A stretch of 15,051 nt of DNA from Pseudomonadota bacterium (GCA_027623845.1 JAQBUJ010000014.1:1-15051), one strand, 5' to 3'. Counted from the first letter of the stretch, positions 1-7,242 are shown. A program made the numbers and translations. The notes: generated by a model not told the origin, from the sequence alone.

Positions 1-250
1 GGGGGACACGAGCCTACTAGTACCTTAGGGCTGGTGTCCCCTTCCTGATCCGCCACCGCATCCTCGGATACCCTCCAGGAAGCCCTGAGAACCCCGCTGA
101 CGAGTCCAACGGATATCCGAGGGATATACACGCCGGATAGTCGAAGGATGGTCCCAGGGAGTCGCAGGAGGTCATGGGATGGCGAAGGATGGGCTGGGGG
201 TGGTCATGGTATTGCGCAGGTTGGTTTTGAACCGGCGAGATCGAACCCTT

Positions 251-279
251 GTCACACTCACGTCACACTGACCGTCACA
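251..279. repeat. Three GTCACA direct repeats about one helical turn apart
   Basis: GTCACACT occurs at 251-258 and 262-269, and GTCACA at 274-279. The start-to-start spacings are 11 and 12 bp, so all three face roughly the same side of the helix. They lie about 70-100 bp beyond the 3' end of tRNA-Thr. Evenly phased short repeats usually mark protein binding. Integrase arm-type sites are one possibility given the tRNA; a regulator site is another. Confidence 0.45.
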
Positions 280-290
280 AAATGGGGGAT

Positions 291-313
291 ACACCTTTGA
301 GGCACAAAGGTGT
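291..313 (-). terminator. 9-bp perfect hairpin downstream of tRNA-Thr
   Basis: ACACCTTTG (291-299) and CAAAGGTGT (305-313) form a perfect 9-bp stem with a 5-nt loop. It lies 37 nt past the 3' end of the minus-strand tRNA, where a terminator would be expected. No run of T follows on the minus strand, so it is not a textbook intrinsic terminator. It could instead be a 3' processing or stability hairpin. Confidence 0.4.
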
Positions 314-350
314 AGAATCTATCTAACAGGTTGGATTCACTTGGGAAAAC

Positions 351-425
351 TGGTGCTGCCGGAGTGATTTGAACACTCGGCCTCTCCCTTACCAAGGGAG
401 TGCTCTACCCCTGAGCTACGGCAGC
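351..425 (-). tRNA. tRNA-Thr (anticodon GGT)
   Basis: Read on the minus strand, the sequence folds into a full cloverleaf. The acceptor stem is GCTGCCG/CGGCAGC, the D stem GCTC/GAGC, the anticodon stem CTCCC/GGGAG with loop TTGGTAA, and the T stem GAGTG/CACTC with loop TTCAAAT. The loop gives anticodon GGT, which reads ACC and ACU threonine codons. The discriminator base is A at 354 and the CCA end is encoded at 351-353. All stems pair without mismatch, so the gene looks functional. It is divergent from the housekeeping operon to its right. Confidence 0.97.
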
Positions 426-428
426 TTA

Positions 429-502
429 TTGCGTCGGCGACCGGAGTTGTCTCCTCGTCGTGAAGCGGCGGGACCATGCCACAAGGGTTGTCGCCGACGC
501 AA
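429..502. repeat. 13-bp perfect inverted repeat just upstream of tRNA-Thr
   Basis: TTGCGTCGGCGAC at 429-441 is exactly complementary to GTCGCCGACGCAA at 490-502, with 48 nt between the arms. The left arm begins 4 nt from the tRNA 5' end. A transcript reading into the tRNA from the right would carry this long-range stem directly ahead of the mature tRNA. No gene or known RNA family is recognised in the loop. Confidence 0.6.
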
Positions 503-609
503 GCGGATTTGCCAGAGGATGTAGCAAGCCGATTTGCCGGCTGGACCGACGGGCATAGGCTTCGTAGTCTCGATGGCGCATTCAATGACCACCGCGCCGG
601 AGAAATCGC

Positions 610-786
610 GTGCCGGAAACACCGCCGGACAAGCCCAAAACACCCGCATTGGCCAGGCAAGCCGACCGCGAACAACGGCGGGCCGAGGCGTTGCGCGCCA
701 ATCTTCGCCGCCGAAAATCCCAATCACGGGACCGCAGAGATACCGGCTCCGACGTCCCGCGCCCGGACGACTCGGCGGCTGAATAA
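610..786 (+). CDS. Small basic conserved hypothetical protein, 58 aa
   Basis: The reading frame opens at GTG 610 and ends at TAA 784-786. GGAG at 599-602 stands 7 nt ahead of the GTG, and an in-frame TGA shortly before it rules out a longer form. The product has a proline-rich start, a charged centre with RRAEALRANLRRRKSQ at about residues 24-38, and an acidic tail ending DDSAAE. The centre is likely one amphipathic helix. I recall similar short proteins with an 'ALRxNLRRRKxQ' core next to murA in alphaproteobacteria, but this is unchecked memory and no function is known to me. There is no signal peptide, membrane segment or cysteine motif. It lies 204 nt before the murA start on the same strand. 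Two longer overlapping frames have poorer composition and no comparable start signal. Confidence 0.7.
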   Translation: MPETPPDKPKTPALARQADREQRRAEALRANLRRRKSQSRDRRDTGSDVPRPDDSAAE

Positions 787-930
787 CCCACGTCTGACCG
801 GTCGATTGGTTGAATGCAGCGCCGGAAAGGACGGCATGGTTCCGGCTGGCAGGGCCGGTCGCCCGAATTCAGCCGCATTTTCCGATCATGCTGCGCCGCA
901 TCATTGTGACGGTAAACCCGCGACTCGGGC

Positions 931-959
931 TTGTGGCGGACGGTTGGTTTCAGTACAAA
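931..959 (+). promoter_or_regulatory. Candidate sigma-70 promoter for murA
   Basis: TTGTGG (931-936) and TACAAA (954-959) are separated by 17 nt. The -10 matches the consensus at four of six positions. Transcription would start near 966, giving a leader of about 25 nt before the murA ATG at 990. Confidence 0.35.
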
Positions 960-989
960 CAGCCGCAGCCAGCGGCACCGGGGCAGATC

Positions 990-2294
990 ATGGACGAAGT
1001 CAGGATTCACGGCGGCAATCGGCTTTCCGGTAAAATTCCGATTAGCGGCGCCAAAAATGCCGCGCTGCCGTTGATGGCCGCCAGTCTGCTAACCGGCGAC
1101 CGGCTGGTGCTGAACAACATTCCGCTGCTCGCCGACATCGAATCGATGCAGACCTTGCTGGCGGGCCTTGGAACAACGGTTGGCGGACGCGCCGGCGGCG
1201 CCGAGCCCTCTCTTACGCTGACCAGCGCGCAAATCGCCGATACCGAAGCGCCGTATGACATCGTGCGCAAAATGCGGGCCTCGATCCTGGTGCTCGGGCC
1301 ATTGCTGGCGCGCTGTGGGGTGGCCCGGGTTTCGCTGCCCGGTGGCTGCGCCATCGGTAACCGTCCGGTCGACCTGCATCTCAAGGGGTTGCGGGAAATG
1401 GGCGCATCGGTGGATCTGACCGGCGGCTATGTCGAGGCGCGGGCGGGACGCGGCGGCCGGCTGCACGGGGCCAAGATCGCCTTTCCAATGGTCTCGGTCG
1501 GGGCCACCGAAAACGTCATGATGGCGGCCGCCCTGGCCGATGGCGAAAGCGTCTTGATCAACGCCGCCCGCGAGCCGGAAATTATCGATCTGGCGCATTG
1601 CCTGATCGCCATGGGCGCGACGATCGAGGGCCATGGCACCGATACCATCCGCATCCAAGGACGCGAATCGCTGCATGGCGCGACCCACTCGGTGGTGCCG
1701 GACCGGATCGAAATCGGCACCTACGCCATCGCCGCCTGCATCACCCGGGGCGATTTGGAATTGATCGGCGCCCGCACCGACCTGTTGCCGGGCGTGTTCG
1801 AAATTCTTGCCGATACCGGCGCGACGATCATCGAGACCGAGCGTGGCATCCGGGTCAAGGGACCGGACGGGCGGCCCAGCGGCGTCGATGTGATGACTGA
1901 GCCTCATCCCGGATTCCCGACCGACCTGCAGGCCCAGATGATAGCCTATATGACCGGCGCCGATGGCGCCTCGATGATCACCGAGACGATCTTCGAGAAC
2001 CGCTTCATGCATATCCCGGAGTTGAGCCGGATGGGCGCCAATATCACGGTGCATGATTCCTCGGCCCTGGTGCGCGGCGTCGCTGAGCTGACCGCCGCCC
2101 CGGTCATGGCGACCGATCTGCGCGCCTCGGTCAGTCTGGTGCTCGCCGGTCTGGTCGCCAAAGGCGAGACCACGGTCAGCCGGATCTACCATCTCGACCG
2201 GGGCTATGAGCGGCTGGTCGGCAAACTCCGCGATTGCGGTGCGGTGATCGAACGGATCTCCGATGGTGAGGTCGCACGGGAACAGGTCGCCTGA
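990..2294 (+). CDS. murA: UDP-N-acetylglucosamine 1-carboxyvinyltransferase MurA
   Basis: MurA transfers enolpyruvate from PEP to UDP-GlcNAc in the cytoplasm, the first committed step of peptidoglycan synthesis and the target of fosfomycin. The 434-aa product is the usual size. Lys22-Asn23 occurs in the ISGAKNAALP substrate-binding stretch. LPGGCAIGNRPVD carries the active-site cysteine at residue 120, so a fosfomycin-sensitive Cys-type enzyme is expected. GFPTDLQAQM, which bears the catalytic aspartate in known MurA proteins, is also present. The frame is open upstream to 810, but family alignment (MDEVRIHGGNRLSG) and the candidate promoter at 931-959 support ATG 990. Its stop overlaps the next start as TGATG, implying translational coupling. 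Lead gene of the murA-DUF2948-hisG-hisD group. Confidence 0.97.
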   Translation: MDEVRIHGGNRLSGKIPISGAKNAALPLMAASLLTGDRLVLNNIPLLADIESMQTLLAGLGTTVGGRAGGAEPSLTLTSAQIADTEAPYDIVRKMRASILVLGPLLARCGVARVSLPGGCAIGNRPVDLHLKGLREMGASVDLTGGYVEARAGRGGRLHGAKIAFPMVSVGATENVMMAAALADGESVLINAAREPEIIDLAHCLIAMGATIEGHGTDTIRIQGRESLHGATHSVVPDRIEIGTYAIAACITRGDLELIGARTDLLPGVFEILADTGATIIETERGIRVKGPDGRPSGVDVMTEPHPGFPTDLQAQMIAYMTGADGASMITETIFENRFMHIPELSRMGANITVHDSSALVRGVAELTAAPVMATDLRASVSLVLAGLVAKGETTVSRIYHLDRGYERLVGKLRDCGAVIERISDGEVAREQVA

Positions 2295-2908
2295 TGGCCC
2301 GGCGGCGCGACATTGTCGGTCTGGTCCGGGACCGCGATCGGGCTTTTCGGGTGCGCGCCGAATCGCTTGAGGATCTCGAAATCGTCTCCTCGATGCTGCA
2401 GGACGCGATCGTTCCGATCTCCGAAATCACCTATCAACGATCGGACAAGCGTTTCGTCCTGATGACCCAACGCTTTCGGTGGGAGAGCGCCGAGCAGCGA
2501 TCCGACGCAGTGCCCGACCCGGAAACCGACGGGGCAACCGACTCGGAAACCGACAGGGCAACCGACGAGCCCCGCGGTGGGGAAGCTCCCAATGACGACG
2601 CTTCGGACGCTTCGGAGGCGTCGGAAACGCCGGAGTCATCAGATACCGCGGGGCCAAGCTATGAGCGGGTCCTTTGTGCGCTGCGCATCGAGAACGTGAC
2701 GGCGGTTCGGACCCACGGCATCGACCTCGCGAAGCGGGACCAGATGCTTGAGCTATTGTCGCTGCATCTCGCCGATGGGAGCCTTGATCTCGCCTTTGCC
2801 GACGGCAAGACGATCCGGCTTTCGACCCCGCGGCTCTCCTGCCATGCCGAGGATATCGGCGAAGCCTGGCCGACGGCCTGGCGCCCAGAACACCCGGATG
2901 ACCAATGA
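2294..2908 (+). CDS. DUF2948 family protein with an acidic repeat insert
   Basis: The first 65 residues (RDRAFRVRAESLEDLEIVSS through RFVLMTQRFRWE) and the last 80 (YERVLCALRIENVTAVRTHG, LDLAFADGKTIRL, AEDIGEAWPT) match the DUF2948 family, which I recall between murA and his genes in alphaproteobacteria. Its function is unknown. No signal peptide or membrane segment is present, so it is probably cytoplasmic. Between the conserved halves, residues about 66-121 form a low-complexity Asp/Glu/Ser/Thr insert encoded by tandem DNA repeats (24 bp twice and 9 bp three to four times). At 204 aa it is longer than the family's usual size because of this insert. It overlaps murA by 1 nt and hisG by 4 nt (ATGA). 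Confidence 0.9.
   Translation: MARRRDIVGLVRDRDRAFRVRAESLEDLEIVSSMLQDAIVPISEITYQRSDKRFVLMTQRFRWESAEQRSDAVPDPETDGATDSETDRATDEPRGGEAPNDDASDASEASETPESSDTAGPSYERVLCALRIENVTAVRTHGIDLAKRDQMLELLSLHLADGSLDLAFADGKTIRLSTPRLSCHAEDIGEAWPTAWRPEHPDDQ
2520..2567 (+). repeat. 24-bp tandem duplication in the DUF2948 gene
   Basis: Positions 2520-2543 and 2544-2567 are two copies of a 24-bp unit with 22 of 24 bases identical. In frame they encode ETDGATDS and ETDRATDE. The unit length keeps the frame, so the acidic linker could grow by slippage without breaking the gene. Confidence 0.85.
2597..2632 (+). repeat. 9-bp tandem repeat in the DUF2948 gene
   Basis: GACGCTTCG at 2597-2605 is repeated exactly at 2606-2614, then in degenerate form (GAGGCGTCG, GAAACGCCG) to 2632. 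The encoded peptide is DASDASEASETP. It extends the acidic linker made by the 24-bp repeat upstream. Confidence 0.75.
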
Positions 2909-3570
2909 TGAACGCGAACGAACCGCTGATTCTGGCGGTCCCGAAAGGCCGTATTCTCAAGGAAGTCGGCCCGTTGATGGCCCGCGCCGGCGTTGAACCG
3001 GAAGCGGATTTCTACAACGACGCCTCCCGCCGCCTGCAGTTCGCCACCAGCGAGCCTGGCCTTGAAATCATCAGGGTGCGGAGTTTCGACACCGCGACGT
3101 TTCTCGCCTTCGGGGCCGCGCATCTGGCGATCTGCGGCAGCGACGTGTTGATGGAATTCGACCACCCGGAAATCTATTCGCCGGTGGACCTCAAGGTCGG
3201 GCGGTGCCGGTTGTCGGTCGCCGAACCCGTCGAGCTTGCGGCGAACGAAGACCCCCGGCGCTGGAGCCATCTGCGGATCGCCACCAAATACCCGAACGTC
3301 ACCCGACGGCATTTCGCCGCGCGCGGCGTCCAGGCCGAGTGCATCAAACTGAACGGCGCGATGGAACTGGCCCCCCGGCTCGGGCTGTGTCGCCGCATCG
3401 TCGATCTGGTGCAGACCGGCTCAACCCTGGAGGCCAACGGTCTGGTCGAGGTCGAGAAGATCGCTGAAGTCAGCTCCCGTCTGGCGATCAACCGTGCGGC
3501 GCTGAAAACCCGGCCGAGCGCCGTCAACATGTGGGTCGACCGGTTCCGGGAGGCGGCCCTTGCCGCTTGA
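2905..3570 (+). CDS. hisG: ATP phosphoribosyltransferase, short form HisG
   Basis: HisG joins ATP and PRPP to give phosphoribosyl-ATP, the first and feedback-controlled step of histidine synthesis. At 221 aa this is the short form, which lacks the C-terminal regulatory ACT-like domain and in known systems works with the HisZ subunit. Visible motifs are LILAVPKGRI near the N-terminus and the PRPP-binding stretch DLVQTGSTLEANGL at residues 167-180. No hisZ is present in the window, so it should be elsewhere in the genome. The start ATG 2905 overlaps the DUF2948 stop as ATGA; a second in-frame ATG follows directly at 2908. The stop overlaps hisD by 11 nt. Confidence 0.96.
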   Translation: MMNANEPLILAVPKGRILKEVGPLMARAGVEPEADFYNDASRRLQFATSEPGLEIIRVRSFDTATFLAFGAAHLAICGSDVLMEFDHPEIYSPVDLKVGRCRLSVAEPVELAANEDPRRWSHLRIATKYPNVTRRHFAARGVQAECIKLNGAMELAPRLGLCRRIVDLVQTGSTLEANGLVEVEKIAEVSSRLAINRAALKTRPSAVNMWVDRFREAALAA

Positions 3571-4858
3571 GCTGAATAGCGCCGCAGCGGATTTCGAGAG
3601 CGGTTTTCAAGCCCTGCTCGACGGCAAGCGTGAAAGCGAAGCCGATGTTGGCGACATCGCGGCGGCGATAATCAAGGATGTCCGCCAGCGCGGCGACGCG
3701 GCGCTGATCGAGCTGACGACCAAATTCGACCGATTGACTTTGACGCCCGCGACCCTTCGGATCGGCGCCGAGGAGATTGCCGAGGCGCGGCAGCAGTGCG
3801 ATCCGGAAACCCTCGACGCCCTGGCGCTGGCGGCAAAACGCATCGAGGCGTTCCACCGGGCGCAGATGCCCAGCGACCTTGCCTATGAAGACGAGGACGG
3901 CGTCGGCCTGGGATTGAGATGGGGTCCGGTCGATGCGGTCGGCCTTTATGTTCCCGGCGGAATGGCGGCCTATCCAAGCTCGGTTTTGATGAACGCCATC
4001 CCGGCGCGTGTCGCCGGGGTGGAACGCCGGGTGATGACGGTCCCGACCCCCGATGGCGTTCTCAATCCCCTGGTTCTTGCGGCGGCGGAGCTTGCCGGGG
4101 TGCGGGAAATTCACCGGGTCGGCGGCGCCCAGGCCGTCGCCGCGCTGGCTTATGGGACCGAGTCGATACGACCGGTGGACAAGATCGTCGGCCCCGGCAA
4201 CGCCTATGTGGCGGCGGCGAAGCGGCTGGTCTTCGGTAAGGTCGGCATTGATTCGATCGCCGGCCCTTCGGAAATCCTGGTGGTTGCCGACGCCAGGAAC
4301 AATCCGGACTGGATCGCCATTGACCTGCTTTCCCAGGCTGAGCATGACGCGGTCGCTCAGGCGATCCTGATCACTGACGACGCCGGTTTCGCTGGCCGGG
4401 TGATGGCGGCGGTGGAGACCGCGCTGAAGACCCTGAGCCGGGCCGACATCGCCGGCGCCAGCTGGCGCGATCATGGGGCGGTGATCGTCGTCGGCTCACT
4501 GGACGAGGCGCCGGGGTTGATCGATCGTCTGGCGCCGGAACATCTGGAGCTGGCGGTTGATCATCCCGATGCCCTGGCGGCGCGGGTTCGCCATGCCGGT
4601 GCGATCTTTCTCGGCCGGCACACGCCGGAAGCGATTGGCGACTATATCGCGGGCCCCAACCATGTCCTGCCGACCAGTCGTACCGCACGGTTCTCATCGG
4701 GGCTTTCGGTGATGGATTTCCTCAAGCGCACGACTTGGGTACGATGCGACCCAGAGAGTCTGTCGCGGATTGGTCCAGCGGCGGTCACCCTTGCCAAGGC
4801 CGAGGGCCTGGACGCCCATGCTCGGTCGATCGCGACCCGCCTCGCCAAACCGGCCTAG
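3560..4858 (+). CDS. hisD: Histidinol dehydrogenase HisD
   Basis: HisD carries out the last two steps of histidine synthesis, oxidising L-histidinol to histidine with two NAD+. The 432-aa length is normal. Residues matching the known E. coli site are visible: zinc ligands Gln259 and His262 (SQAEHDAVAQ), Asp362 and His421, and catalytic Glu328-His329 (APEHLELAVD). GPGNAYVAAAKR at 211-222 and IAGPSEILVVAD at 233-244 are family signatures. The start is TTG at 3560, chosen because GGGAGG at 3548-3553 stands 6 nt ahead and no ATG fits the family N-terminus. It overlaps the end of hisG by 11 nt, which indicates translational coupling. Confidence 0.96.
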   Translation: MPLELNSAAADFESGFQALLDGKRESEADVGDIAAAIIKDVRQRGDAALIELTTKFDRLTLTPATLRIGAEEIAEARQQCDPETLDALALAAKRIEAFHRAQMPSDLAYEDEDGVGLGLRWGPVDAVGLYVPGGMAAYPSSVLMNAIPARVAGVERRVMTVPTPDGVLNPLVLAAAELAGVREIHRVGGAQAVAALAYGTESIRPVDKIVGPGNAYVAAAKRLVFGKVGIDSIAGPSEILVVADARNNPDWIAIDLLSQAEHDAVAQAILITDDAGFAGRVMAAVETALKTLSRADIAGASWRDHGAVIVVGSLDEAPGLIDRLAPEHLELAVDHPDALAARVRHAGAIFLGRHTPEAIGDYIAGPNHVLPTSRTARFSSGLSVMDFLKRTTWVRCDPESLSRIGPAAVTLAKAEGLDAHARSIATRLAKPA

Positions 4859-4888
4859 GCGCGGCCCCAGGAGCGACGGAAACGACGG

Positions 4889-5431
4889 ATGACGCGCCAC
4901 ACCGCCAAACCCGATATCGCCCCCGAACCGTCGAACCAGAATACGGTCGGCCGGCTCATCCATGTCGAGCTGGACGAGCGGACCGTCGTGCGCCGCAGTC
5001 CCGAGGTCGAGCACGAACGCACGATCGCTATCTACGATCTGCTCGAAGAGAACACGTTTTTACCGCTCGACGGATCCGGCTCGCCGCTTGCATCATCCGG
5101 CGCCGAGTTCCGCTTGCATCTCGGGATCGAGGAAAACCGGCTCCGCTTCGACATCCGTGACGCCGCTGACAACCATATCGCCCGCATCGTCCTGCCGATC
5201 ACGCCGTTTCGCCGCCTGGTCCGCGACTACTTCCAGATCTGCGAGAGCTATTACGACGCGATCAAGCGCCTGACTCCGTCGCAGATCGAGGCCATCGACA
5301 TGGGCCGACGTGGGTTGCACAACGACGGATCGCAGATGTTGATGGAGCGATTGGCCGACAAGGTCGAGATCGATTTCAACACCGCGCGGCGGTTGTTCAC
5401 CCTGATGTGCGTGCTGCATATCCGGGGTTGA
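4889..5431 (+). CDS. UPF0262 family protein
   Basis: The 180-aa product matches the UPF0262 family as I remember it: RLIHVELDERTVVRRSPEVE, ERTIAIYDLLEENTFLP, FRLHLGIEENRLRFDIRD, LPITPFRRLVRDYFQICESY and DMGRRGLHNDGSQML. Function is unknown. There is no signal peptide or membrane segment, so it is probably cytoplasmic. The first 20 residues or so look non-conserved. It lies 30 nt after hisD and 12 nt before the phosphatase gene, consistent with one transcript. In many alphaproteobacteria the same trio hisD-UPF0262-phosphatase occurs, suggesting a functional link that has not been defined. Confidence 0.9.
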   Translation: MTRHTAKPDIAPEPSNQNTVGRLIHVELDERTVVRRSPEVEHERTIAIYDLLEENTFLPLDGSGSPLASSGAEFRLHLGIEENRLRFDIRDAADNHIARIVLPITPFRRLVRDYFQICESYYDAIKRLTPSQIEAIDMGRRGLHNDGSQMLMERLADKVEIDFNTARRLFTLMCVLHIRG

Positions 5432-5443
5432 TCGAACGACGCA

Positions 5444-5938
5444 ATGACTCAACCGCTCCTCCCTCATGCGCTGCCCTCGCACCCGTTCATCGAGACGATC
5501 GAAGAACCCAGCGCCGTGCTTTTCGCCTGCTTCCAGAACGCGGTTCGCTCGCCGATGGCCGAGGCCTTGCTCAAACATCATCGGGGCACCTCGATGTATG
5601 TCGATTCCTGTGGCGTGCGTCAGGGTCAGCTCGACCCGTTCGCGGTTGAGGTGCTAACCGAAATTGGCGTCAATCTGACCCGTCATCGACCGAAGAGTTT
5701 TGAGCAGATGGAAGATAGTTTCTTCGATCTGATTATCTCACTATCGCCGGAGGCCCATCACCGGGCCACTGAACTGACTCGGACCATGGCTTGCGATATT
5801 GAATATTGGCCGACCCTCGACGCCACCATTGTCGAGGGAACCCGTGAGATGAGGCTCGCCGCGTATCGCCAAGTCCGGGACGAGTTGCAAAGGCGGATCG
5901 CAGCGCGCTTCCCGCCACAGCCCGAGGCCAGCGCCTGA
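5444..5938 (+). CDS. Low-molecular-weight protein-tyrosine-phosphatase-like protein
   Basis: The P-loop CFQNAVRS at residues 29-36 fits the CX5R(S/T) signature of the LMW-PTP/arsenate-reductase fold: Cys29 would be the nucleophile and Arg35 the phosphate binder. LDATIVEG near residues 124-131 probably supplies the general acid Asp; the usual DP is DA here. The 164-aa length fits the family. Target unknown: it could be a phosphotyrosine or phosphoarginine protein phosphatase, and arsenate reduction is less likely because no second redox cysteine pair or ars gene is seen. It starts 12 nt after UPF0262 without a strong Shine-Dalgarno. The adjacent downstream gene is the dioxygenase instead of infA, which I would expect there. 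Confidence 0.87.
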   Translation: MTQPLLPHALPSHPFIETIEEPSAVLFACFQNAVRSPMAEALLKHHRGTSMYVDSCGVRQGQLDPFAVEVLTEIGVNLTRHRPKSFEQMEDSFFDLIISLSPEAHHRATELTRTMACDIEYWPTLDATIVEGTREMRLAAYRQVRDELQRRIAARFPPQPEASA

Positions 5939-5948
5939 ACTACAGCAA

Positions 5949-5977
5949 TTGTCGCGGCAACCGGGGTCGGTTAGGCT
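5949..5977 (+). promoter_or_regulatory. Weak candidate promoter before the dioxygenase gene
   Basis: TTGTCG (5949-5954) and TAGGCT (5972-5977) are 17 nt apart in the 110-nt gap before the dioxygenase gene. The -10 match is poor (three of six). The gap is long compared with others in this operon, so an internal promoter is reasonable. Confidence 0.2.
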
Positions 5978-6048
5978 GGAGTGGGTATTCGGTTCCGGGC
6001 GAACGGTTTTCGTCCGACGGCCAACCATTTTGCAGGGGTGGGCATGCC

Positions 6049-7209
6049 ATGAACATCGAAACCGCAGCCAAGACCGCCGATTACGGCGCCGAAGAGACCG
6101 CCATGCAGGCTTATTTGCGCGACGGCGAGCGCCGGGCCCACGCCCTGGGCAATCGCGGGCCGGTGCGCTACGACGGCGACGGTAAACTCCACCCGGATAT
6201 CCTCGACGCCTATTGGCGGTGTGGCTTCTATGTCTTCGAGGGCGTGCTCGGGGCCGAGGAACTGGGAGAGATCGAGGCGGATCTGCTGCACATTCTGGAC
6301 CGCCTGCCGACCGACCGTGACTCATCGCTCGACGCCAAGGGCCGACCGGCGCTGACCAGGGATTGCACCGCGCCGACATTGTTCTGGTCGAAGCCGTTGG
6401 GCGACCCATTCGGCGGCACCGATCTGGCCAATGGCCGTCACCCGGTGAAAATGACCGAGCCGACACCTTCGTCCGATGCGCCAAGCGAGGTGGTTTATCT
6501 GATTCTCGGTTCGTTGCAGTTTTCCGAGGCCTGCCTGCGAGCCTATGGCCAGCCGGATCTGCTCAAGGTGGCCGAGGCGATCAACGGTGACGATTTCGTG
6601 CCGTTCACCGAAGCGCTTTTCATCAAGGAGCCCGGACGCGGCGCTTCCGTCGCCTGGCATCAGGACGGCACCACCCATTGGGACAGCCCAGACTGGGACC
6701 AGGGGGTGCACGGCTTCAATGTCATGGCGCAACTCTATGGCTGTACCCCGGCCAATGGCGTCTGGGTGGTGCCCGGCACCCACAAGCTCGGCCGGGTCGA
6801 CATCAAGGCAATGGTCGCCGACGCCGGCAGTGAGCGGTTGCCCGCGGCGGTGCCGATGATTTGCGCCCCCGGTGACATCGCGATCACCAATCGTCAGGTA
6901 CTGCACGGCTCCTTCGCCAATACCAGCGCCGACTGGCGCGTCACGGTGAATTACGGCTTTCACCGCCGCTCATCGGTGCTCGGGGTGCATGGCGGCGGCT
7001 TGCACAGCGCGCCGGCGATCTATGATGAGGCGCGTATCCGCGAGCGATCACGGGTTATCGGCTACGCCATCGACGCCAGACGGCAGCGCTTCGTGAACGA
7101 GGAACCTTTCGTCTATCAGCCCTTTGCCATAACCGGAGAACACCCTCAGTGGGACGCGGCGGCGAAAACCGGCATGCATGACTACAATCTGCTCGATCTC
7201 AGTATCTGA
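6049..7209 (+). CDS. Phytanoyl-CoA dioxygenase (PhyH) family protein
   Basis: The 386-aa product has the facial triad of an Fe(II)/2-oxoglutarate dioxygenase: His204 and Asp206 in AWHQDGTTHW, and distal His286 in QVLHGSFAN. Arg297 (DWRVTVNYGFHRR) is placed to bind 2-oxoglutarate. PGDIAITNRQVLHGS and VVPGTHKLG are typical of the PhyH family. Such enzymes hydroxylate small-molecule substrates; this one's substrate cannot be told. No signal peptide is seen, so it is probably cytoplasmic. The start ATG 6049 follows a G-rich AGGGGTGGG ribosome site. It lies between the phosphatase and infA with 110-nt and 103-nt gaps, unlike the tightly packed neighbours, so it is probably an insertion into the conserved block. 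Confidence 0.88.
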   Translation: MNIETAAKTADYGAEETAMQAYLRDGERRAHALGNRGPVRYDGDGKLHPDILDAYWRCGFYVFEGVLGAEELGEIEADLLHILDRLPTDRDSSLDAKGRPALTRDCTAPTLFWSKPLGDPFGGTDLANGRHPVKMTEPTPSSDAPSEVVYLILGSLQFSEACLRAYGQPDLLKVAEAINGDDFVPFTEALFIKEPGRGASVAWHQDGTTHWDSPDWDQGVHGFNVMAQLYGCTPANGVWVVPGTHKLGRVDIKAMVADAGSERLPAAVPMICAPGDIAITNRQVLHGSFANTSADWRVTVNYGFHRRSSVLGVHGGGLHSAPAIYDEARIRERSRVIGYAIDARRQRFVNEEPFVYQPFAITGEHPQWDAAAKTGMHDYNLLDLSI

Positions 7210-7225
7210 GCCTGTCTCGTCCCGG

Positions 7226-7242
7226 CGACCGACCGGCGGTCG
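7226..7242 (+). terminator. Short hairpin after the dioxygenase gene
   Basis: CGACCG (7226-7231) pairs with CGGTCG (7237-7242) across a 5-nt loop, beginning 17 nt after the dioxygenase stop. No T run follows, so at best it is a weak or Rho-assisted end. Its position before the infA promoter candidate fits a transcription boundary. Confidence 0.3.

Larger units (their letters stand above)
1..350. other. Non-coding left flank beside tRNA-Thr, rich in short repeats
   Basis: I find no supportable gene here. An imperfect inverted repeat at 2-41 pairs GGGGACAC with GTGTCCCC and, after one mismatch, AGCC with GGCT. A perfect palindrome CGGATATCCG lies at 110-119. TCCTCGGATA (61-70) is nearly inverted by TATCCGAGGG from 113. 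CGAAGGATGG occurs directly at 142-151 and 183-192, and GGTCATGG appears twice between about 170 and 210. Three GTCACA units start at 251, 262 and 274. This short-repeat, gene-free texture next to a tRNA 3' end is what the edge of an integrated element can look like, but no integrase is visible. Confidence 0.5.

Noticed and set aside
337..727. Minus-strand frames of 103-128 codons over the tRNA
   Set aside because: They run through the tRNA-Thr gene and show no family motif.
810..989. Sixty extra in-frame codons upstream of murA
   Set aside because: The MurA family N-terminus begins at MDEVRIHGGN (ATG 990). The extension has no family likeness and would run through the candidate promoter.
476..1033. 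185-codon plus-strand frame
   Set aside because: Composition looks like out-of-frame high-GC DNA. It overlaps the better-supported 58-codon gene and the murA start.
1089..2192. 367-codon minus-strand frame opposite murA
   Set aside because: It is the antisense shadow of murA; residues are rich in His/Arg/Gly/Asp as expected from reverse-complemented high-GC coding DNA.
3524..4474. 316-codon minus-strand frame opposite hisD
   Set aside because: Antisense shadow of hisD with no recognisable domain.
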